Source: Actinomadura darangshiensis
GTDB taxonomy: Bacteria > Actinomycetota > Actinomycetes > Streptosporangiales > Streptosporangiaceae
Direction of reading: 5' to 3'
Length of the DNA: 53,269 nt
Assembly (NCBI RefSeq): GCF_004349235.1
Contig: NZ_SMKY01000030.1
Span: 1-53,269, forward strand
Shown: one piece after another, positions 27,485 to 38,348 of the stretch
Position numbering within the stretch: the stretch's first letter is position 1
Layout of the letters: the number at the start of each line of letters is the position of its first letter
Notes under the pieces: model-generated
What the model saw: the letters and a program-made list of their open reading frames with translations, nothing else
The model's database searches: none
Told to the model about the DNA's origin: nothing
Translations under genes and position numbers: made by a program

Positions 27485-28422
27485 CCACGCCCCGCCGCGG
27501 CGAGGGCGCCCCCTCGCTGCGCGACGAGGTGACCGACGCCGCCTACGCGATGGGCTGGACGGTCGTCCGCAAGATGCCGGAGAGCGCGGCCCGGCTGGCG
27601 TTCACCGCCCTCGCCGACCGCACCTGGCACCGCTACGGCACCGGCGTGCGGCAGCTGGAGCGCAACCTTTGCCGCGTCCTCGGCAAGGACGCCGTCGACG
27701 ACGAGGTCCGCGTCCTCAGCAAGAAGGTGCTGCGCTCCTACTTCCGCTACTGGCTGGAGGTGTTCCGGCTGCCCGAGTACGACCGGGCGCGGATCCTCGG
27801 CCGGATGCGCGTCACCGGCGAGAAGAAGATCTTCACCAACCTCGACTCCGGGCGCGGCGTCATCCTCGCGCTGCCGCACATGGGCAACTACGAGCACGCC
27901 GGCGCCTGGCTGGTGCACTGCGGCTACCCGTTCACCACGGTGGCGGAGCGACTCAAGCCCGAGTCGCTGTTCGACCGGTTCGTCGAGTTCCGCGAGAGCC
28001 TCGGCATGGAGGTCCTCGCGCACCGGGGCGGCTCCGCGTACGGGCGGCTGGCGCAGCGGCTGCGCGCCGGCCGGCCGGTGTGCCTCGTCGTCGACCGCGA
28101 CCTGACCGAGAGCGGCGTCGACGTCGAGTTCTTCGGCGCGACCGCCCGGATGCCGGCCGTCTCCGCCGCGCTCGCGCTGCAGACGGGCGCCGCCCTCATT
28201 CCCGTGACACTCTGGTACGAGGGCGAGTATTGGGCGGCGCGGGTCCACGCGGAGATCCCCGCCCCTGCCGGGGGCGGCAGACAGGAGAAGATCCAGGCCA
28301 TGACCCAGGAGCTCGCGGGCGTCTTCGAGGACGGCATCGCCGCCCACCCCGAGGACTGGCACATGCTGCAGAAGGTCTGGGTGGACGACCTGGCCGGCGA
28401 CCCGGCCGGCGGCCGAAGATGA
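27481..28422 (+). CDS. Phosphatidylinositol mannoside acyltransferase
   Basis: A 313-residue lysophospholipid-type acyltransferase that would transfer a fatty acyl chain to the 6-position of mannose on PIM (PatA-like). The HX4E catalytic motif is HMGNYE (His133, Glu138), preceded by GRGVILALP and followed by VAERLKPESLFDRFVEFR; the HtrB/LpxL-like domain covers about residues 110-300. It is membrane-associated at the cytoplasmic face. It lies between pgsA (ATGA overlap) and pimA (10-base gap), the order found across PIM-making actinobacteria. Confidence 0.9.
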   Translation: MTTPRRGEGAPSLRDEVTDAAYAMGWTVVRKMPESAARLAFTALADRTWHRYGTGVRQLERNLCRVLGKDAVDDEVRVLSKKVLRSYFRYWLEVFRLPEYDRARILGRMRVTGEKKIFTNLDSGRGVILALPHMGNYEHAGAWLVHCGYPFTTVAERLKPESLFDRFVEFRESLGMEVLAHRGGSAYGRLAQRLRAGRPVCLVVDRDLTESGVDVEFFGATARMPAVSAALALQTGAALIPVTLWYEGEYWAARVHAEIPAPAGGGRQEKIQAMTQELAGVFEDGIAAHPEDWHMLQKVWVDDLAGDPAGGRR

Positions 28423-28432
28423 GGGCCGCCGG

Positions 28433-29599
28433 ATGAGGGCCGGGATCGTCTGCCCCTACACCTGGGACGTGCCCGGCGGCGTCCAGCAGCACATCGGCGA
28501 CCTCGCCGAGGCGCTGATCTCGCTCGGCCACGAGGTGTCGGTGATCACGCCCGCCGACGACGACGCCGACCTGCCGCCCTACGCGGTGGCGGCCGGGCGC
28601 GCCGTCCCCGTCCCCTACAACGGCTCGGTGGCCCGGCTGGCGTTCGGGTTCCTGTCGGCCGGGCGGGTCCGGCGCTGGATCAACGAGGGCGGCTTCGACG
28701 TCCTGCACGTCCACGAGCCCGCCGCGCCCTCCCTCGGGATACTCGCCTGCTGGGCGGCGGACGGCCCCATCGTCGGCACCTTCCACGCCTCCTACGAGAA
28801 GTCGCGGATGGTGTCGGTCACCGCGCCGATCCTGCGCAGCGCGCTGGAGAAGATCACCGGCCGGATCGCGGTGTCGGAGGCCGCGCGCACCACCCTCGTC
28901 GAGCACCTCGGCGGCGACGCCGTGCTGATCCCGAACGGCGTCGCCACCGAGCGGTACGCGATGGCCGAGCCGCTGCCCGGCTGGCGGGGCCGCGCCGACG
29001 CGCCGCACGGGAGCGGCGACGGGGGAGCGCTCGGGTTCCTCGGCCGGATGGACGAGCCGCGCAAGGGCCTGCAGGTGCTGCTGCGCGCCTTCGAGATCCT
29101 CGGCCGCCGCCGGCCGGGGCTGCGGCTGCTGCTCGCCGGGCCCGGCGACGCCGACGACGTGGTGTCGCGGGTATCGCCCGAGCTGCGCGACCGCGTCGTC
29201 GTCCTCGGCCTGGTCAGCGAGGCGGACAAGGTCCGCGCCTACCACTCGGTGGACGTCTTCGTCGCGCCCAACCTCGGCGGCGAGAGCTTCGGCATCGTCC
29301 TCGCCGAGGCCATGTCGGCGGGCGCGCCCATCCTCGCCAGCGACATCGAGGCGTTCGACCGGGTGCTGCGCGGCGGCCGGGCGGGGGCGCTGTTCCCGGC
29401 CGGCGACCACGAGGCGCTCGCCGCGGCGGCCGGCGAGCTGCTCGACGACCCGGCTCGCCGCAAGCAGCTGTCCGCCGAGGCCCGCGCCGCCGTCCGCGCC
29501 TACGACTGGTCGGCCGTGGCCCGCGACGTGCTGCGCGTGTACGAGACCGTCACCGACGGCCGCCCCCGGGTCGTCGAGTCCGGCCTCGGGGCCCCGTAG
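28433..29599 (+). CDS. pimA: Phosphatidylinositol alpha-mannosyltransferase PimA
   Basis: A 388-residue GT4-family GT-B glycosyltransferase that transfers mannose from GDP-mannose to phosphatidylinositol on the inner membrane face. The N-terminal CPYTWDVPGGVQQHIGDLA motif, FLGRMDEPRKGLQVLL with the conserved Arg/Lys pair, and the donor motif GESFGIVLAEAMSAG are diagnostic. It begins 10 bases after the acyltransferase stop in the same unit. The C-terminal tail beyond YDWSAVARDVLRVYE is short. Confidence 0.94.
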   Translation: MRAGIVCPYTWDVPGGVQQHIGDLAEALISLGHEVSVITPADDDADLPPYAVAAGRAVPVPYNGSVARLAFGFLSAGRVRRWINEGGFDVLHVHEPAAPSLGILACWAADGPIVGTFHASYEKSRMVSVTAPILRSALEKITGRIAVSEAARTTLVEHLGGDAVLIPNGVATERYAMAEPLPGWRGRADAPHGSGDGGALGFLGRMDEPRKGLQVLLRAFEILGRRRPGLRLLLAGPGDADDVVSRVSPELRDRVVVLGLVSEADKVRAYHSVDVFVAPNLGGESFGIVLAEAMSAGAPILASDIEAFDRVLRGGRAGALFPAGDHEALAAAAGELLDDPARRKQLSAEARAAVRAYDWSAVARDVLRVYETVTDGRPRVVESGLGAP

Positions 29600-29618
29600 G
29601 CGGTAGGGAGGCCCCTGG

Positions 29619-30158
29619 ATGTCCTACGACTGGATCATCGACGTCCTGTTCTGGATCGCCGTCGTCTTCCTCGTCGGCGTGTACGTGTCGTGGCGCGCCA
29701 CCCGCCTGGACCGGCTCCACGTCCGCGTCGAGACGGCCCGCGCCGCGCTGGACGCCGCGCTGGTCAGGCGGGCCGCGGCGACGCTGGAGCTGGCCGCGTC
29801 CCGGCTCCTGGACCCCGCCACCAGCCTGGTGCTGGCGACCGCGGCGCACGAGGCCCGCACCGCCGACGCCGACGGCCGCGAGTTCGCCGAGAGCGACCTG
29901 TCGCGGGCGCTGCGCGCGGCCGTCGACCAGCCCGGGTTCGTCGACGCCCTCGCCCTCCACGGCGGGGACGGCAAGGCGGTGCTGGAGGAGCTGTCGTCGG
30001 CCGCCGCGAAGGTCGCCTACGCCCGCCGCTTCTACAACGACGCGGTGTCCCAGGCCCGGATCGCGCGCCGCAAGCCGCTCATCCGCGTCCTGCCGCTCGC
30101 CGGCCGCGCCCCGCTCCCGGACTTCTTCGAGATCGACGACGATCCGCCCGGGATCTGA
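29619..30158 (+). CDS. LemA-like membrane protein
   Basis: A 179-residue protein with one N-terminal transmembrane helix (about 6-24: IIDVLFWIAVVFLVGVYVS) and a helical domain. The end, VAYARRFYNDAVSQARI through PLPDFFEIDDD, resembles the LemA fold's helix bundle and its terminal YFEI motif; the N-terminal LDRLHVRVETARAALDAAL is likewise LemA-like. The function is unknown. It follows pimA by 19 bases, where some actinomycetes carry a related gene or a Nudix gene, so it probably belongs to the PIM operon. Confidence 0.75.
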   Translation: MSYDWIIDVLFWIAVVFLVGVYVSWRATRLDRLHVRVETARAALDAALVRRAAATLELAASRLLDPATSLVLATAAHEARTADADGREFAESDLSRALRAAVDQPGFVDALALHGGDGKAVLEELSSAAAKVAYARRFYNDAVSQARIARRKPLIRVLPLAGRAPLPDFFEIDDDPPGI

Positions 30159-30267
30159 ACCGCCGGGTTTGATCACACGGGCCCCTCGCGGCCGTACCGC
30201 TGGACGGGCGGGCGCACCAGATCACGTTCGCTACCCTCTGGCAGACCGTCCAAGGGAGGGGTACATC

Positions 30268-31296
30268 GTGCGATCCGTATGGGGCACCACCCGGGGCCGC
30301 CTGGCCGCGGGAGTCGGCGTCCTCGCCCTCGGCGCCGCCCTGCCGGCCTGCTCGGACTCGAAGGAGCCGGAGTCGGCGCCGCCGCCGCGCAGCACGGGGG
30401 CGCCGTCGCCGAGCCCGTCCGAGCCGGCGGCGCACCCGTTCAACGGCGGCACCAAGGGGCTGGGCAACCCGGTCCTCGCGGTCAAGATCGAGAACACGAA
30501 GCCCGCGCTCCCGCAGAGCGGTGTGTCGGCGGCCGACATCGTCTACGTGGAGCAGGTCGAGGGCGGGGAGACCCGGCTGATGGCGGTCTACTCGTCCAAG
30601 CTGCCGAAGAAGGTCGGGCCCGTCCGCAGCGCCCGCATCTCCGACCTGCACATCCTGCCGCAGTTCGGCCGCCCCGCCTTCGCGTTCTCCGGCGTCCAGA
30701 GCAAGATGAAGAAGTACGTCCGCAAGGCGCCGGTGTACGACATCTCGCAGGAGAGCGCGGGCGGCGCCTACTTCCGGTCCGGCGCCAAACCCATCCCCTA
30801 CAACCTGTACGCCGACCCCAAGAACCTGCTGAAGCGGGCGCCGAAGGCCGCGAAGCCGCGCGACATCGGCTTCCGCTTCGGGGACGCCCCGGACGGCGGC
30901 AAGCCCACCAAGTCGTTCACCGCCAAGTGGCCGGCCGCGACCATGGGGTTCACCTGGTCGGCGAAGAGCAAGCGGTGGCTCGCCAGCTGGGGCGGGCGCC
31001 CCGACCGCGCCGCCGAGGGCGGACGGCTCGGCGGCAAGACGGTCGTCATCCAGTACGCCAAGACGACCCGGTCGAAGTTCCACGACTTCCTCGGCAGCTA
31101 CACGCCGCTGATCCACACCACCGGCACCGGGCGGGCCGTCGTCCTGCGCGACGGGAAGTCCTACAAGGCCAAGTGGTCGCGCCCTTCGGAGGACAAGGGG
31201 ACCACCTACACCACCGCCGACGGCAAGCCGATGAACTTCGACCCCGGCCAGGTCTGGGTGCTCCTCGTCAACGACGGCAAGCCGTACACCCCGTAG
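30268..31296 (+). CDS. DUF3048 lipoprotein (YerB-like)
   Basis: A 342-residue exported lipoprotein. A basic n-region and hydrophobic core end in the lipobox LPAC (cysteine about residue 29), followed by a Pro/Ser-rich linker. The DUF3048 domain then covers most of the mature protein (VKIENTKPALPQSGVSAADI, YVEQVEGGETRLMAVYSS, RSARISDL, and MNFDPGQVWVLLV near the end). B. subtilis YerB is the known relative, with unclear function. The GTG has GGGAGGGG six bases upstream; earlier in-frame starts would ruin the signal peptide. Confidence 0.88.
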   Translation: MRSVWGTTRGRLAAGVGVLALGAALPACSDSKEPESAPPPRSTGAPSPSPSEPAAHPFNGGTKGLGNPVLAVKIENTKPALPQSGVSAADIVYVEQVEGGETRLMAVYSSKLPKKVGPVRSARISDLHILPQFGRPAFAFSGVQSKMKKYVRKAPVYDISQESAGGAYFRSGAKPIPYNLYADPKNLLKRAPKAAKPRDIGFRFGDAPDGGKPTKSFTAKWPAATMGFTWSAKSKRWLASWGGRPDRAAEGGRLGGKTVVIQYAKTTRSKFHDFLGSYTPLIHTTGTGRAVVLRDGKSYKAKWSRPSEDKGTTYTTADGKPMNFDPGQVWVLLVNDGKPYTP

Positions 31297-31430
31297 CGGC
31301 AGCCCGCTAGCGGTTGTGGCGGCCGTCACTTCGTAAGGCACCGGTGCTTCGCCTTGACACTCTGCCGGGGTGAGAGGGCACGCGAGCAGGCAATATCATG
31401 GAAAGCGACTTGTCGTCCGTCCAGTGAGGA

Positions 31431-32354
<924 letters not shown>

Positions 32355-32494
32355 CCGTTGTCCGCCCGGTCCGGGTGACCGGGCGGATACCGGGGTACCC
32401 CCTCCACAGCGGGCCCTGACAGGGTTTACGCTGACGGCGCGGCCGGTGGAGGAGCTCCTCCTCCGGGCGGTGCCCGGCCGCGGGAGGGGAGAGC

Positions 32495-33109
32495 ATGGCT
32501 TGGTCGGTCGCGCTGGCGTGCGCGAGCGCGGGTGAACCCGCCGAGGTGTTCCGGCCGGGCCTGGTGCCCGATCCGGACACCGCCGCGACGATCGCGCGCG
32601 GGCTGTATCCGGCGGCCACCCTGACCGAGACCGGTGACACGGTCCTGGACTTCGCGCTCTGGCCCTACGAGGACGAGCTGTTCGTCGGGGCGTTCGAGCG
32701 GGCCCTGCTGCTGTGCGACCGGCGGCTGTACTGCCTCGACGACGACGCCCGCCGGATCGCCGACACCGCCGCGGCGGCGCTGCCCGGCGCGCACTGCGGC
32801 GTCCTCGTGCTGCACAACGTCGTCCGCGGCTGCTGGTTCCGCTGGTACGACTCCGGCGAGCTGCGCCGCGACGTGTTCGTCACCGCCGAGGACGGCGTCG
32901 TCGTCGACCAGGGCGAGCGGCTGCCCGCCGAGCGGCCGTTCTGGCGGGCCATCGACGCGGGCGCCGCGGACGTCCCGCTGCCGTTCGACCCGGAGGAGTT
33001 CGGCCTCGCGCTCGCCCAGGAGCACATGTTCGGCCGCGGCATCGCCGACCGCGGCAAGGACGGCTTCCTCCCGCTCGAACTCCCCGTGCGCCGCTTCAAG
33101 CACGCCTGA
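32495..33109 (+). CDS. DUF6928-like protein of unknown function
   Basis: A 204-residue soluble protein with no signal peptide or membrane segment. The pattern of a short N-terminal beta-alpha unit, VLHNVVRGCWFRWYDSG, then a terminal LPFDPEEFGLALAQEHMFG recalls small actinobacterial proteins annotated DUF6928, but I am not certain of that name. No catalytic motif is visible. It lies between pdxS and pdxT, usually adjacent genes; it has its own GAGGGGAGAG ribosome site, and about 140 bases of upstream DNA with a GGGGTACCCC palindrome. Confidence 0.65.
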   Translation: MAWSVALACASAGEPAEVFRPGLVPDPDTAATIARGLYPAATLTETGDTVLDFALWPYEDELFVGAFERALLLCDRRLYCLDDDARRIADTAAAALPGAHCGVLVLHNVVRGCWFRWYDSGELRRDVFVTAEDGVVVDQGERLPAERPFWRAIDAGAADVPLPFDPEEFGLALAQEHMFGRGIADRGKDGFLPLELPVRRFKHA

Positions 33110-33214
33110 CCGACGCCCGGAGCGGAGCGCCAGGGGAAGATCGGCCAGGTCGTCGGGCGTTGTAAGCAACGTCTAGGGTTGAGATGCCCCCCTGTGCCCC
33201 CGGAAGGTTTCCAC

Positions 33215-33832
33215 GTGACCGCTGTGCCCACGATCGGTGTCCTCGCCCTGCAGGGCGACGTGCGCGAGCACGCGCGCGCCCTGGAGGCGGCCGGAGCGCG
33301 CACCCTGGCCGTGCGCCGCCCGGACGAGCTGGAACGGGTCGACGGGCTGGTCCTGCCCGGCGGGGAGTCGACCACCATGTGGCGGCTGGCGCGGTCGTTC
33401 GAGCTGCTCGGCCCGCTGCGCAAGCGGATCGAGGCGGGCATGCCCGCGTACGGCTCCTGCGCCGGCATGATCATGCTCGCGGACCGGATCCGGGACGGCG
33501 CGGCCGGCCAGGAGACCGCCGGCGGGATCGACATGACCGTGCGGCGCAACGCCTTCGGCAGGCAGGTCGACTCGTTCGAGGCCGACGTCCCGCTGACCGG
33601 TATGGGCGACACGCCGTACCACGCCGTTTTCATCCGCGCGCCCTGGGTGGAGTCCGTCGGCGCGGCCGTCGAGATCCTCGGACGCGCGGAGAGCGGCCAG
33701 AACGCCGGTAGGATCGTCGCCGTCCGCCAGGGGCGCCTCATGGCGACCGCGTTCCATCCGGAGTTGACAGGCGATTTCCGCGTGCACCACTACTTCGCCG
33801 ATCTGGTGCGCCGGACGACAGAGGAGGATTGA
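33215..33832 (+). CDS. pdxT: Pyridoxal 5'-phosphate synthase glutaminase, PdxT subunit
   Basis: The 205-residue class I glutaminase supplies ammonia to PdxS. The catalytic triad is Cys82 (AYGSCAGMI), His181 and Glu183 (TAFHPEL), with [12 protein letters not shown] forming the oxyanion region. I chose the GTG with GGAAGG seven bases upstream, which gives the normal N-terminus [13 protein letters not shown]; upstream in-frame codons add only a low-complexity tail. It lies three bases before yebC. Confidence 0.96.
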   Translation: MTAVPTIGVLALQGDVREHARALEAAGARTLAVRRPDELERVDGLVLPGGESTTMWRLARSFELLGPLRKRIEAGMPAYGSCAGMIMLADRIRDGAAGQETAGGIDMTVRRNAFGRQVDSFEADVPLTGMGDTPYHAVFIRAPWVESVGAAVEILGRAESGQNAGRIVAVRQGRLMATAFHPELTGDFRVHHYFADLVRRTTEED

Positions 33833-33835
33833 CAG

Positions 33836-34591
33836 ATGTCCGGCCATTCCAAGTGGGCGACGACCAAGCACAAGAAGGCGGCCCTCGACGCCAAGCGCGG
33901 CAAGCTCTTCGCCAAGCTGATCAAGAACATCGAGGTGGCGGCCCGCACCGGCGGCGGCGACCCCGACGCCAACCCCACCCTGTACGACGCCATCTACAAG
34001 GCGAAGAAGAACTCGGTCCCCAACGACAACATCGAGCGCGCCCGCAAGCGCGGCGCCGGTGAGGAGGCCGGGGGCGCCGACTGGCAGAACATCACCTACG
34101 AGGGCTACGCGCCCGGCGGTGTCGCGGTCCTCATCGAGTGCCTGACCGACAACCGCAACCGGGCCGCCTCCGAGGTCCGCGTCGCGCTCACCCGCAACGG
34201 CGGGTCCCTCGCCGACCCGGGCTCGGTCTCCTACATGTTCGCCCGCAAGGGCGTCGTGATCGTCCCCAAGTCGGGCACGAGCGAGGACGAGGTGATGATG
34301 GCCGTGCTGGACGCCGGCGCGGAGGAGGTCAACGACCTCGACGAGGAGAGCTTCGAGGTCGTCAGCGAGGCCGGTGACCTCGTCGCGGTCCGTACCGCCC
34401 TCGTGGACGCCGGGATCGACTACGAGTCGGCGGAGAGCAAGTTCCTGCCGAGCGTCACCGTCCCGCTCGAAGAGGACAACGCCAAGAAGGTCTTCCGCCT
34501 CCTCGACGCCCTGGAGGACTCCGACGACGTCCAGGACGTCTACGCCAACTTCGACGTGAGCGACGAGGTCATGGCCTCGATCGACGCCTGA
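33836..34591 (+). CDS. YebC/PmpR-family DNA-binding regulator or translation factor
   Basis: A 251-residue three-domain TACO1/YebC protein. It begins [20 protein letters not shown], the family hallmark, and continues through [12 protein letters not shown] and [17 protein letters not shown] to the acidic C-terminal domain. Members act as transcription regulators of ruvC or quorum genes, or as ribosome-associated factors relieving proline stalling; which holds here is unknown. It is immediately after pdxT, but separated from ruvC by an inserted acetyltransferase. A 15-bp terminator follows. Confidence 0.95.
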   Translation: MSGHSKWATTKHKKAALDAKRGKLFAKLIKNIEVAARTGGGDPDANPTLYDAIYKAKKNSVPNDNIERARKRGAGEEAGGADWQNITYEGYAPGGVAVLIECLTDNRNRAASEVRVALTRNGGSLADPGSVSYMFARKGVVIVPKSGTSEDEVMMAVLDAGAEEVNDLDEESFEVVSEAGDLVAVRTALVDAGIDYESAESKFLPSVTVPLEEDNAKKVFRLLDALEDSDDVQDVYANFDVSDEVMASIDA

Positions 34592-34604
34592 CGCACCGCC
34601 GCGC

Positions 34605-34637
34605 GAACGCCGCCGCCCGCGCCGGGCGGCGGCGTTC
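34605..34637 (+). terminator. Intrinsic terminator after yebC
   Basis: GAACGCCGCCGCCCG and CGGGCGGCGGCGTTC form an exact 15-bp stem with a three-base loop, between yebC and the Eis-like gene. Confidence 0.8.
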
Positions 34638-34668
34638 GGTGTCTCCGCCATGGCATACGGTCTGGATC

Positions 34669-35823
34669 ATGGAGATCCGCACGCTGGCATGGGAGGAGCA
34701 CGGCGCCGTCCGCGACATCCGGGCGCGCGCCTTCGGGCCGCTGTCGGACGAGGCGTGGCGGTGGCGCATGGAGGCGCTGCACCGGCCGTCGTTCGAGACC
34801 GGGCGGCAGTTCGCCGTGTTCGAGGACGGCCGGATCGTGGCCACGGCCGCGCTGCACGAGATGACGCAGTGGTGGCACGGGCGGGCCGTGTCCATGGGGG
34901 GCGTCAGCGGGGTCACGGTCGCGCCGGAGGAGCGCGGCCGGGGTCTCGGGCGCGGCCTGGTGACCGGCGTGCTGGAGCGGTGCGCCGCGTTCGGGCATCC
35001 GCTGGCCGTGCTCTATCCCGCGACGACGCGGCTCTACCGGCTGCTCGGCTGGGAGCACGCGGGCGCGCAGCACCACATCGAGTTCCCCGCCGAGGTGCTG
35101 CGCACCGTCGCCGCCGGGCGGGTCCCCGTCCGCAGGGCGGGCCCGCAGGACGCCGCGGAGGTCGCCGCCGTCATCGGCCGCACCCACGAGTCGGCCCGCG
35201 ACTGCGGCCCGGTGGGCTGGACGGAGCCGAGGTGGCGGGGAGCTCTCGGCAGCCGCGACGACTACGCCTACCTGGCGGAGGACGGATTTCTCTCCTACCG
35301 CTGGAGCGAGGGCGGCTCCGGGCTGGAGGTCAACCGGCTCGTCGCGTCCTCTGAGGCCACGTTGAGGGCCTTGTGGGCGATCGTCGGGTCCGGGTCGTCG
35401 ACCGCCGAGACGATCCGGGCGTGCGTGTCGCCCATGGATCCGGTGCTGTGGCTGCCGGGCGAGCGCGAACACGAGAACGTCCACCGGAGCCAGTGGATGC
35501 TGCGCGTGGTGGACGCCCCGGCCGCGATCGCCGCCCGCGGCTACCCGGCGGGCGTCACCGCCGGGGTCCCGCTCGACATCGACGATCCGCAGCGTCCCGC
35601 GAACTCCGGGCACTGGCGCCTGGAGGTGAAGGACGGCGAGGGGCGTCTCGAACGCTCCGCCGAGGACGCGGGAGCCGTGCGCCTCGGGCCCCGCGGCCTG
35701 TCGGCCCTCTACGCGGGCGTACCCGTGCCCACCCTGCGGCGGTCCGGCCTGCTCCAGGGCGGGGACGCGGACGCCCTCTCGGCCGTGTTCGCGGCCACGC
35801 CGTTCTCGCTGGATTACTTCTGA
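34669..35823 (+). CDS. Eis-like GNAT acetyltransferase
   Basis: A 384-residue protein with two GNAT domains and a C-terminal SCP2-like domain, the architecture of Eis. The acetyl-CoA loop is [16 protein letters not shown] (about 82-97), and the chain ends ATPFSLDYF, matching the aromatic C-terminus whose carboxylate acts as catalytic base in Eis. Mycobacterial Eis acetylates aminoglycosides at several amines; other members act on different amines, so resistance is not implied. The ATG was chosen over a GTG 30 bases upstream that lies within the terminator's right arm. It is flanked by yebC and ruvC, which are normally neighbours. Confidence 0.85.
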   Translation: MEIRTLAWEEHGAVRDIRARAFGPLSDEAWRWRMEALHRPSFETGRQFAVFEDGRIVATAALHEMTQWWHGRAVSMGGVSGVTVAPEERGRGLGRGLVTGVLERCAAFGHPLAVLYPATTRLYRLLGWEHAGAQHHIEFPAEVLRTVAAGRVPVRRAGPQDAAEVAAVIGRTHESARDCGPVGWTEPRWRGALGSRDDYAYLAEDGFLSYRWSEGGSGLEVNRLVASSEATLRALWAIVGSGSSTAETIRACVSPMDPVLWLPGEREHENVHRSQWMLRVVDAPAAIAARGYPAGVTAGVPLDIDDPQRPANSGHWRLEVKDGEGRLERSAEDAGAVRLGPRGLSALYAGVPVPTLRRSGLLQGGDADALSAVFAATPFSLDYF

Positions 35824-35878
35824 CCGGCCACGCGGATTGATAGCGTTGTCGGCCGAACAGGTGATCGAAGGAGCGGCC

Positions 35879-36454
35879 GTGCGGGTGATGGGGGTGGACC
35901 CCGGTCTCACCCGGTGCGGGGTGGGGGTCGTCGAGGGCGCCCCCGGAAAGCGCCTGCACCTGGTGCACGTGTCGGTCGTGCGGACCGCCCCCGACGAGGA
36001 CCACGCCCTGCGCCTCGTGGGCATCGAGGCGGGCATCGAGGCGCTGATGGACGACCTGCGCCCCGACGCCGTCGCCGTCGAGCGCGTGTTCTCCCAGCAC
36101 AACGTCCGGACCGTGATGGGGACGGCGCAGGCCGCCGGCATCGCCATGCTGGTCGCGGCCCGCCGCGGGCTCCCCGTCGCGCTGCACACCCCGAGCGAGG
36201 CCAAGGCCGCCGTCACGGGGAACGGCCGCGCCGACAAGGCGCAGGTGGCGAGGATGGTGACCCGGCTGCTGTCGCTGGAGGCGGCGCCGAAGCCCGCGGA
36301 CGCGGCCGACGCCCTCGCGCTGGCCATCTGCCACGTGTGGCGCGGGGGAGCGCAGCAGCGGCTCGCCCGCGCCCAGCGGTCGAGGATCGAGGAGGCGGCC
36401 AGGGCCGAGCGCGAACGGCTCGCCGCCCGAGGACGAGGAGGAACCCACCAGTGA
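35879..36454 (+). CDS. ruvC: Holliday junction endonuclease RuvC
   Basis: The 191-residue resolvase nicks four-way junctions symmetrically. The four acidic residues are all in place: Asp7 ([10 protein letters not shown]), Glu68 (VAVERVF), Asp141 and Asp144 ([13 protein letters not shown]). The GTG was chosen with AAGGAG five bases before it; the ATG three codons in is an alternative. The stop overlaps the ruvA GTG (GTGA). The C-terminus has an extra basic/acidic helix ([17 protein letters not shown]) common in actinobacterial RuvC. Confidence 0.97.
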   Translation: MRVMGVDPGLTRCGVGVVEGAPGKRLHLVHVSVVRTAPDEDHALRLVGIEAGIEALMDDLRPDAVAVERVFSQHNVRTVMGTAQAAGIAMLVAARRGLPVALHTPSEAKAAVTGNGRADKAQVARMVTRLLSLEAAPKPADAADALALAICHVWRGGAQQRLARAQRSRIEEAARAERERLAARGRGGTHQ

Positions 36455-37056
36455 TCGCGTTTGTCAGCGGCCGGGTGGCCGCCGCCGGCCCCGACGGGGC
36501 GGTGATCGACGTGCACGGCGTCGGCCTGGCCGTGCAGTGCACCCCCGCGACCCTGGCCGGGCTGCGGGTCGGCGAGGAGGCGAGGCTGCCGACCTCCATG
36601 GTCGTCCGCGAGGACTCCCTCACCCTGTTCGGGTTCGCCGACGACGACGAGCGCACCGTCTTCGAGCTCCTGCAGACCGCCAGCGGGATCGGGCCCCGCA
36701 TCGCCCTGGCGATGCTGGCCGTGCACACGCCGAACGCGCTGCGCCGCGCCGTGTCCACCGAGGACTTGACCGCCCTCACCAAGGTGCCCGGCATCGGCAA
36801 GAAGGGCGCCCAGCGCATCGTCCTGGAGCTCCGGGACCGCCTCGGCGGCCCGGTCGGGGACGGCGCCGGCGACCTGCGCGCGCCCGCCCGCGCCGAGCCG
36901 TGGCGCGAGCAGGTCCAGCTGGGCCTGATCAACCTCGGCTGGTCCGCCAAGGACGCCGACGGCGCCGTGGACGCGGTCGCCGCCGACCTCGACGGCGGCG
37001 CCACGCCCCCGGTCGCCGCCCTGCTGAGGTCCGCGCTGAAGAAGCTGAGCAAATGA
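36451..37056 (+). CDS. ruvA: Holliday junction DNA helicase subunit RuvA
   Basis: The 201-residue junction-binding tetramer subunit. Domain I ([20 protein letters not shown]), the two helix-hairpin-helix motifs ([16 protein letters not shown] and [16 protein letters not shown]), and a C-terminal domain III that contacts RuvB ([14 protein letters not shown]) are present. It starts with GTG inside the ruvC stop. Its stop overlaps an ATG that begins the GC-rich repeat in front of ruvB. Confidence 0.97.
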   Translation: MIAFVSGRVAAAGPDGAVIDVHGVGLAVQCTPATLAGLRVGEEARLPTSMVVREDSLTLFGFADDDERTVFELLQTASGIGPRIALAMLAVHTPNALRRAVSTEDLTALTKVPGIGKKGAQRIVLELRDRLGGPVGDGAGDLRAPARAEPWREQVQLGLINLGWSAKDADGAVDAVAADLDGGATPPVAALLRSALKKLSK

Positions 37057-37057
37057 C

Positions 37058-37097
37058 GAGCGGGAGCGAACCGGGGGGTCGCCCCCCGCACGGAGCG
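37058..37097 (+). repeat. GC-rich hairpin repeat at a start codon (copy B)
   Basis: GAGCGGGAGCGAACCGGGGG leads into CGGGGGG-TCG-CCCCCCG (7-bp stem) and ends just before the ruvB ATG. It matches copy A before the RidA-type deaminase in sequence, hairpin and position between two candidate start codons. Confidence 0.6.
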
Positions 37098-38171
37098 ATG
37101 AGCCCGGACGGCGAGGCCGAACGGCTCGTGTCGGGGGCCGCCGACGGGGTCGAGGAGCAGATGATCGAGGCCGCGCTGCGGCCGAAGAAGCTGGACGACT
37201 TCGTCGGGCAGGAGCGGGTGCGCGAGCAGCTCTCGCTGGTGCTGCACAGCGCGCTGCGGCGCGGCCGGACGCCCGACCACGTGCTGCTGTCCGGCGGGCC
37301 GGGGCTCGGCAAGACCACCCTGGCCATGATCATCGCGGCGGAGCTGGGGCAGCCGCTGCGGATCTCCTCCGGGCCCGCCATCGAGCGGGCCGGCGACCTC
37401 GCGGCCGTGCTGTCCACGCTGGCCGAGGGCGAGGTCCTGTTCCTGGACGAGATCCACCGGCTGGCCCGGCCCGCCGAGGAGATGCTCTACATGGCGATGG
37501 AGGACTTCCGCGTCGACGTCGTCGTGGGCAAGGGGCCGGGCGCGACCGCGATCCCCCTCGACATCGCCCCGTTCACGCTGGTCGGGGCCACCACCCGGGC
37601 GGGCATGCTGCCGGGGCCGCTGCGCGACAGGTTCGGCTTCGTCGCGCACATGGACTTCTACGAGCCCGCCGAGCTGGAGATCATCGTGCACCGGTCGGCG
37701 CGGCTCCTGGACGTGGAGATCGACGACGCGGCCGCCGCCGAGGTGGCCGGCCGCTCCCGGGGCACGCCCCGCATCGCCAACCGGCTGCTGCGCCGCGTCC
37801 GCGACTACGCCGAGGTCCGCGCGGACGGCACGATCACCCAGGAATCGGCGCGGGCCGCCCTCGCGTTGTACGAGGTGGACGAACGGGGCCTCGACCGGCT
37901 CGACCGTTCCGTCCTGGAGTCGCTGATGCGCAAGTTCGGCGGCGGGCCCGTGGGCCTGTCGACGCTGGCCGTGTCGGTGGGGGAGGAGCCCGAGACCGTC
38001 GAGGTCGTCGCGGAGCCGTTCCTCGTCCGGCAGGGGCTCCTCGCCAGGACGCCGCGCGGGCGGATCGCGACGCCCGCCGCGTGGGCGCACCTGGGCCTCG
38101 CCCAGCCGCCCACGGCGCCGATGGCGGGGACCCTGTTCGCGCTGGACGAGGCCACCGAACAGCCGGAATAG
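37098..38171 (+). CDS. ruvB: Holliday junction branch-migration ATPase RuvB
   Basis: A 357-residue AAA+ ATPase. Walker A is [10 protein letters not shown] (65-74), Walker B DEIH (117-120), sensor 1 [18 protein letters not shown] with arginine finger, and a C-terminal winged helix ([18 protein letters not shown]). An in-frame ATG at 37053 overlaps the ruvA stop and would add 15 residues encoded by the GC-rich repeat ([15 protein letters not shown]). I prefer the inner ATG, with ACGGAG four bases upstream, because homologues begin near [13 protein letters not shown]. Confidence 0.95.
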   Translation: MSPDGEAERLVSGAADGVEEQMIEAALRPKKLDDFVGQERVREQLSLVLHSALRRGRTPDHVLLSGGPGLGKTTLAMIIAAELGQPLRISSGPAIERAGDLAAVLSTLAEGEVLFLDEIHRLARPAEEMLYMAMEDFRVDVVVGKGPGATAIPLDIAPFTLVGATTRAGMLPGPLRDRFGFVAHMDFYEPAELEIIVHRSARLLDVEIDDAAAAEVAGRSRGTPRIANRLLRRVRDYAEVRADGTITQESARAALALYEVDERGLDRLDRSVLESLMRKFGGGPVGLSTLAVSVGEEPETVEVVAEPFLVRQGLLARTPRGRIATPAAWAHLGLAQPPTAPMAGTLFALDEATEQPE

Positions 38172-38348
38172 TGATCATCTGATAACGGGTTGGGAACTTC
38201 CCGGCGTCGCCGATCGTCACGTCGTTGCCGGGGTCTCGCGTACTCTCTAGACTCCGGGACTTGGTTCACCGTCTCCAGCCGGCGGTCCCGTTGCACGTGG
38301 CCGATCCGGTCACAGGCTGGCAATCGACTTCGGAAGGATGCCCCTGTA

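Noticed and set aside
31354..31396. TTGACA as the pdxS -35 box
   Set aside because: No -10-like hexamer at 16-18 bases; CAATAT is about 31 bases away.
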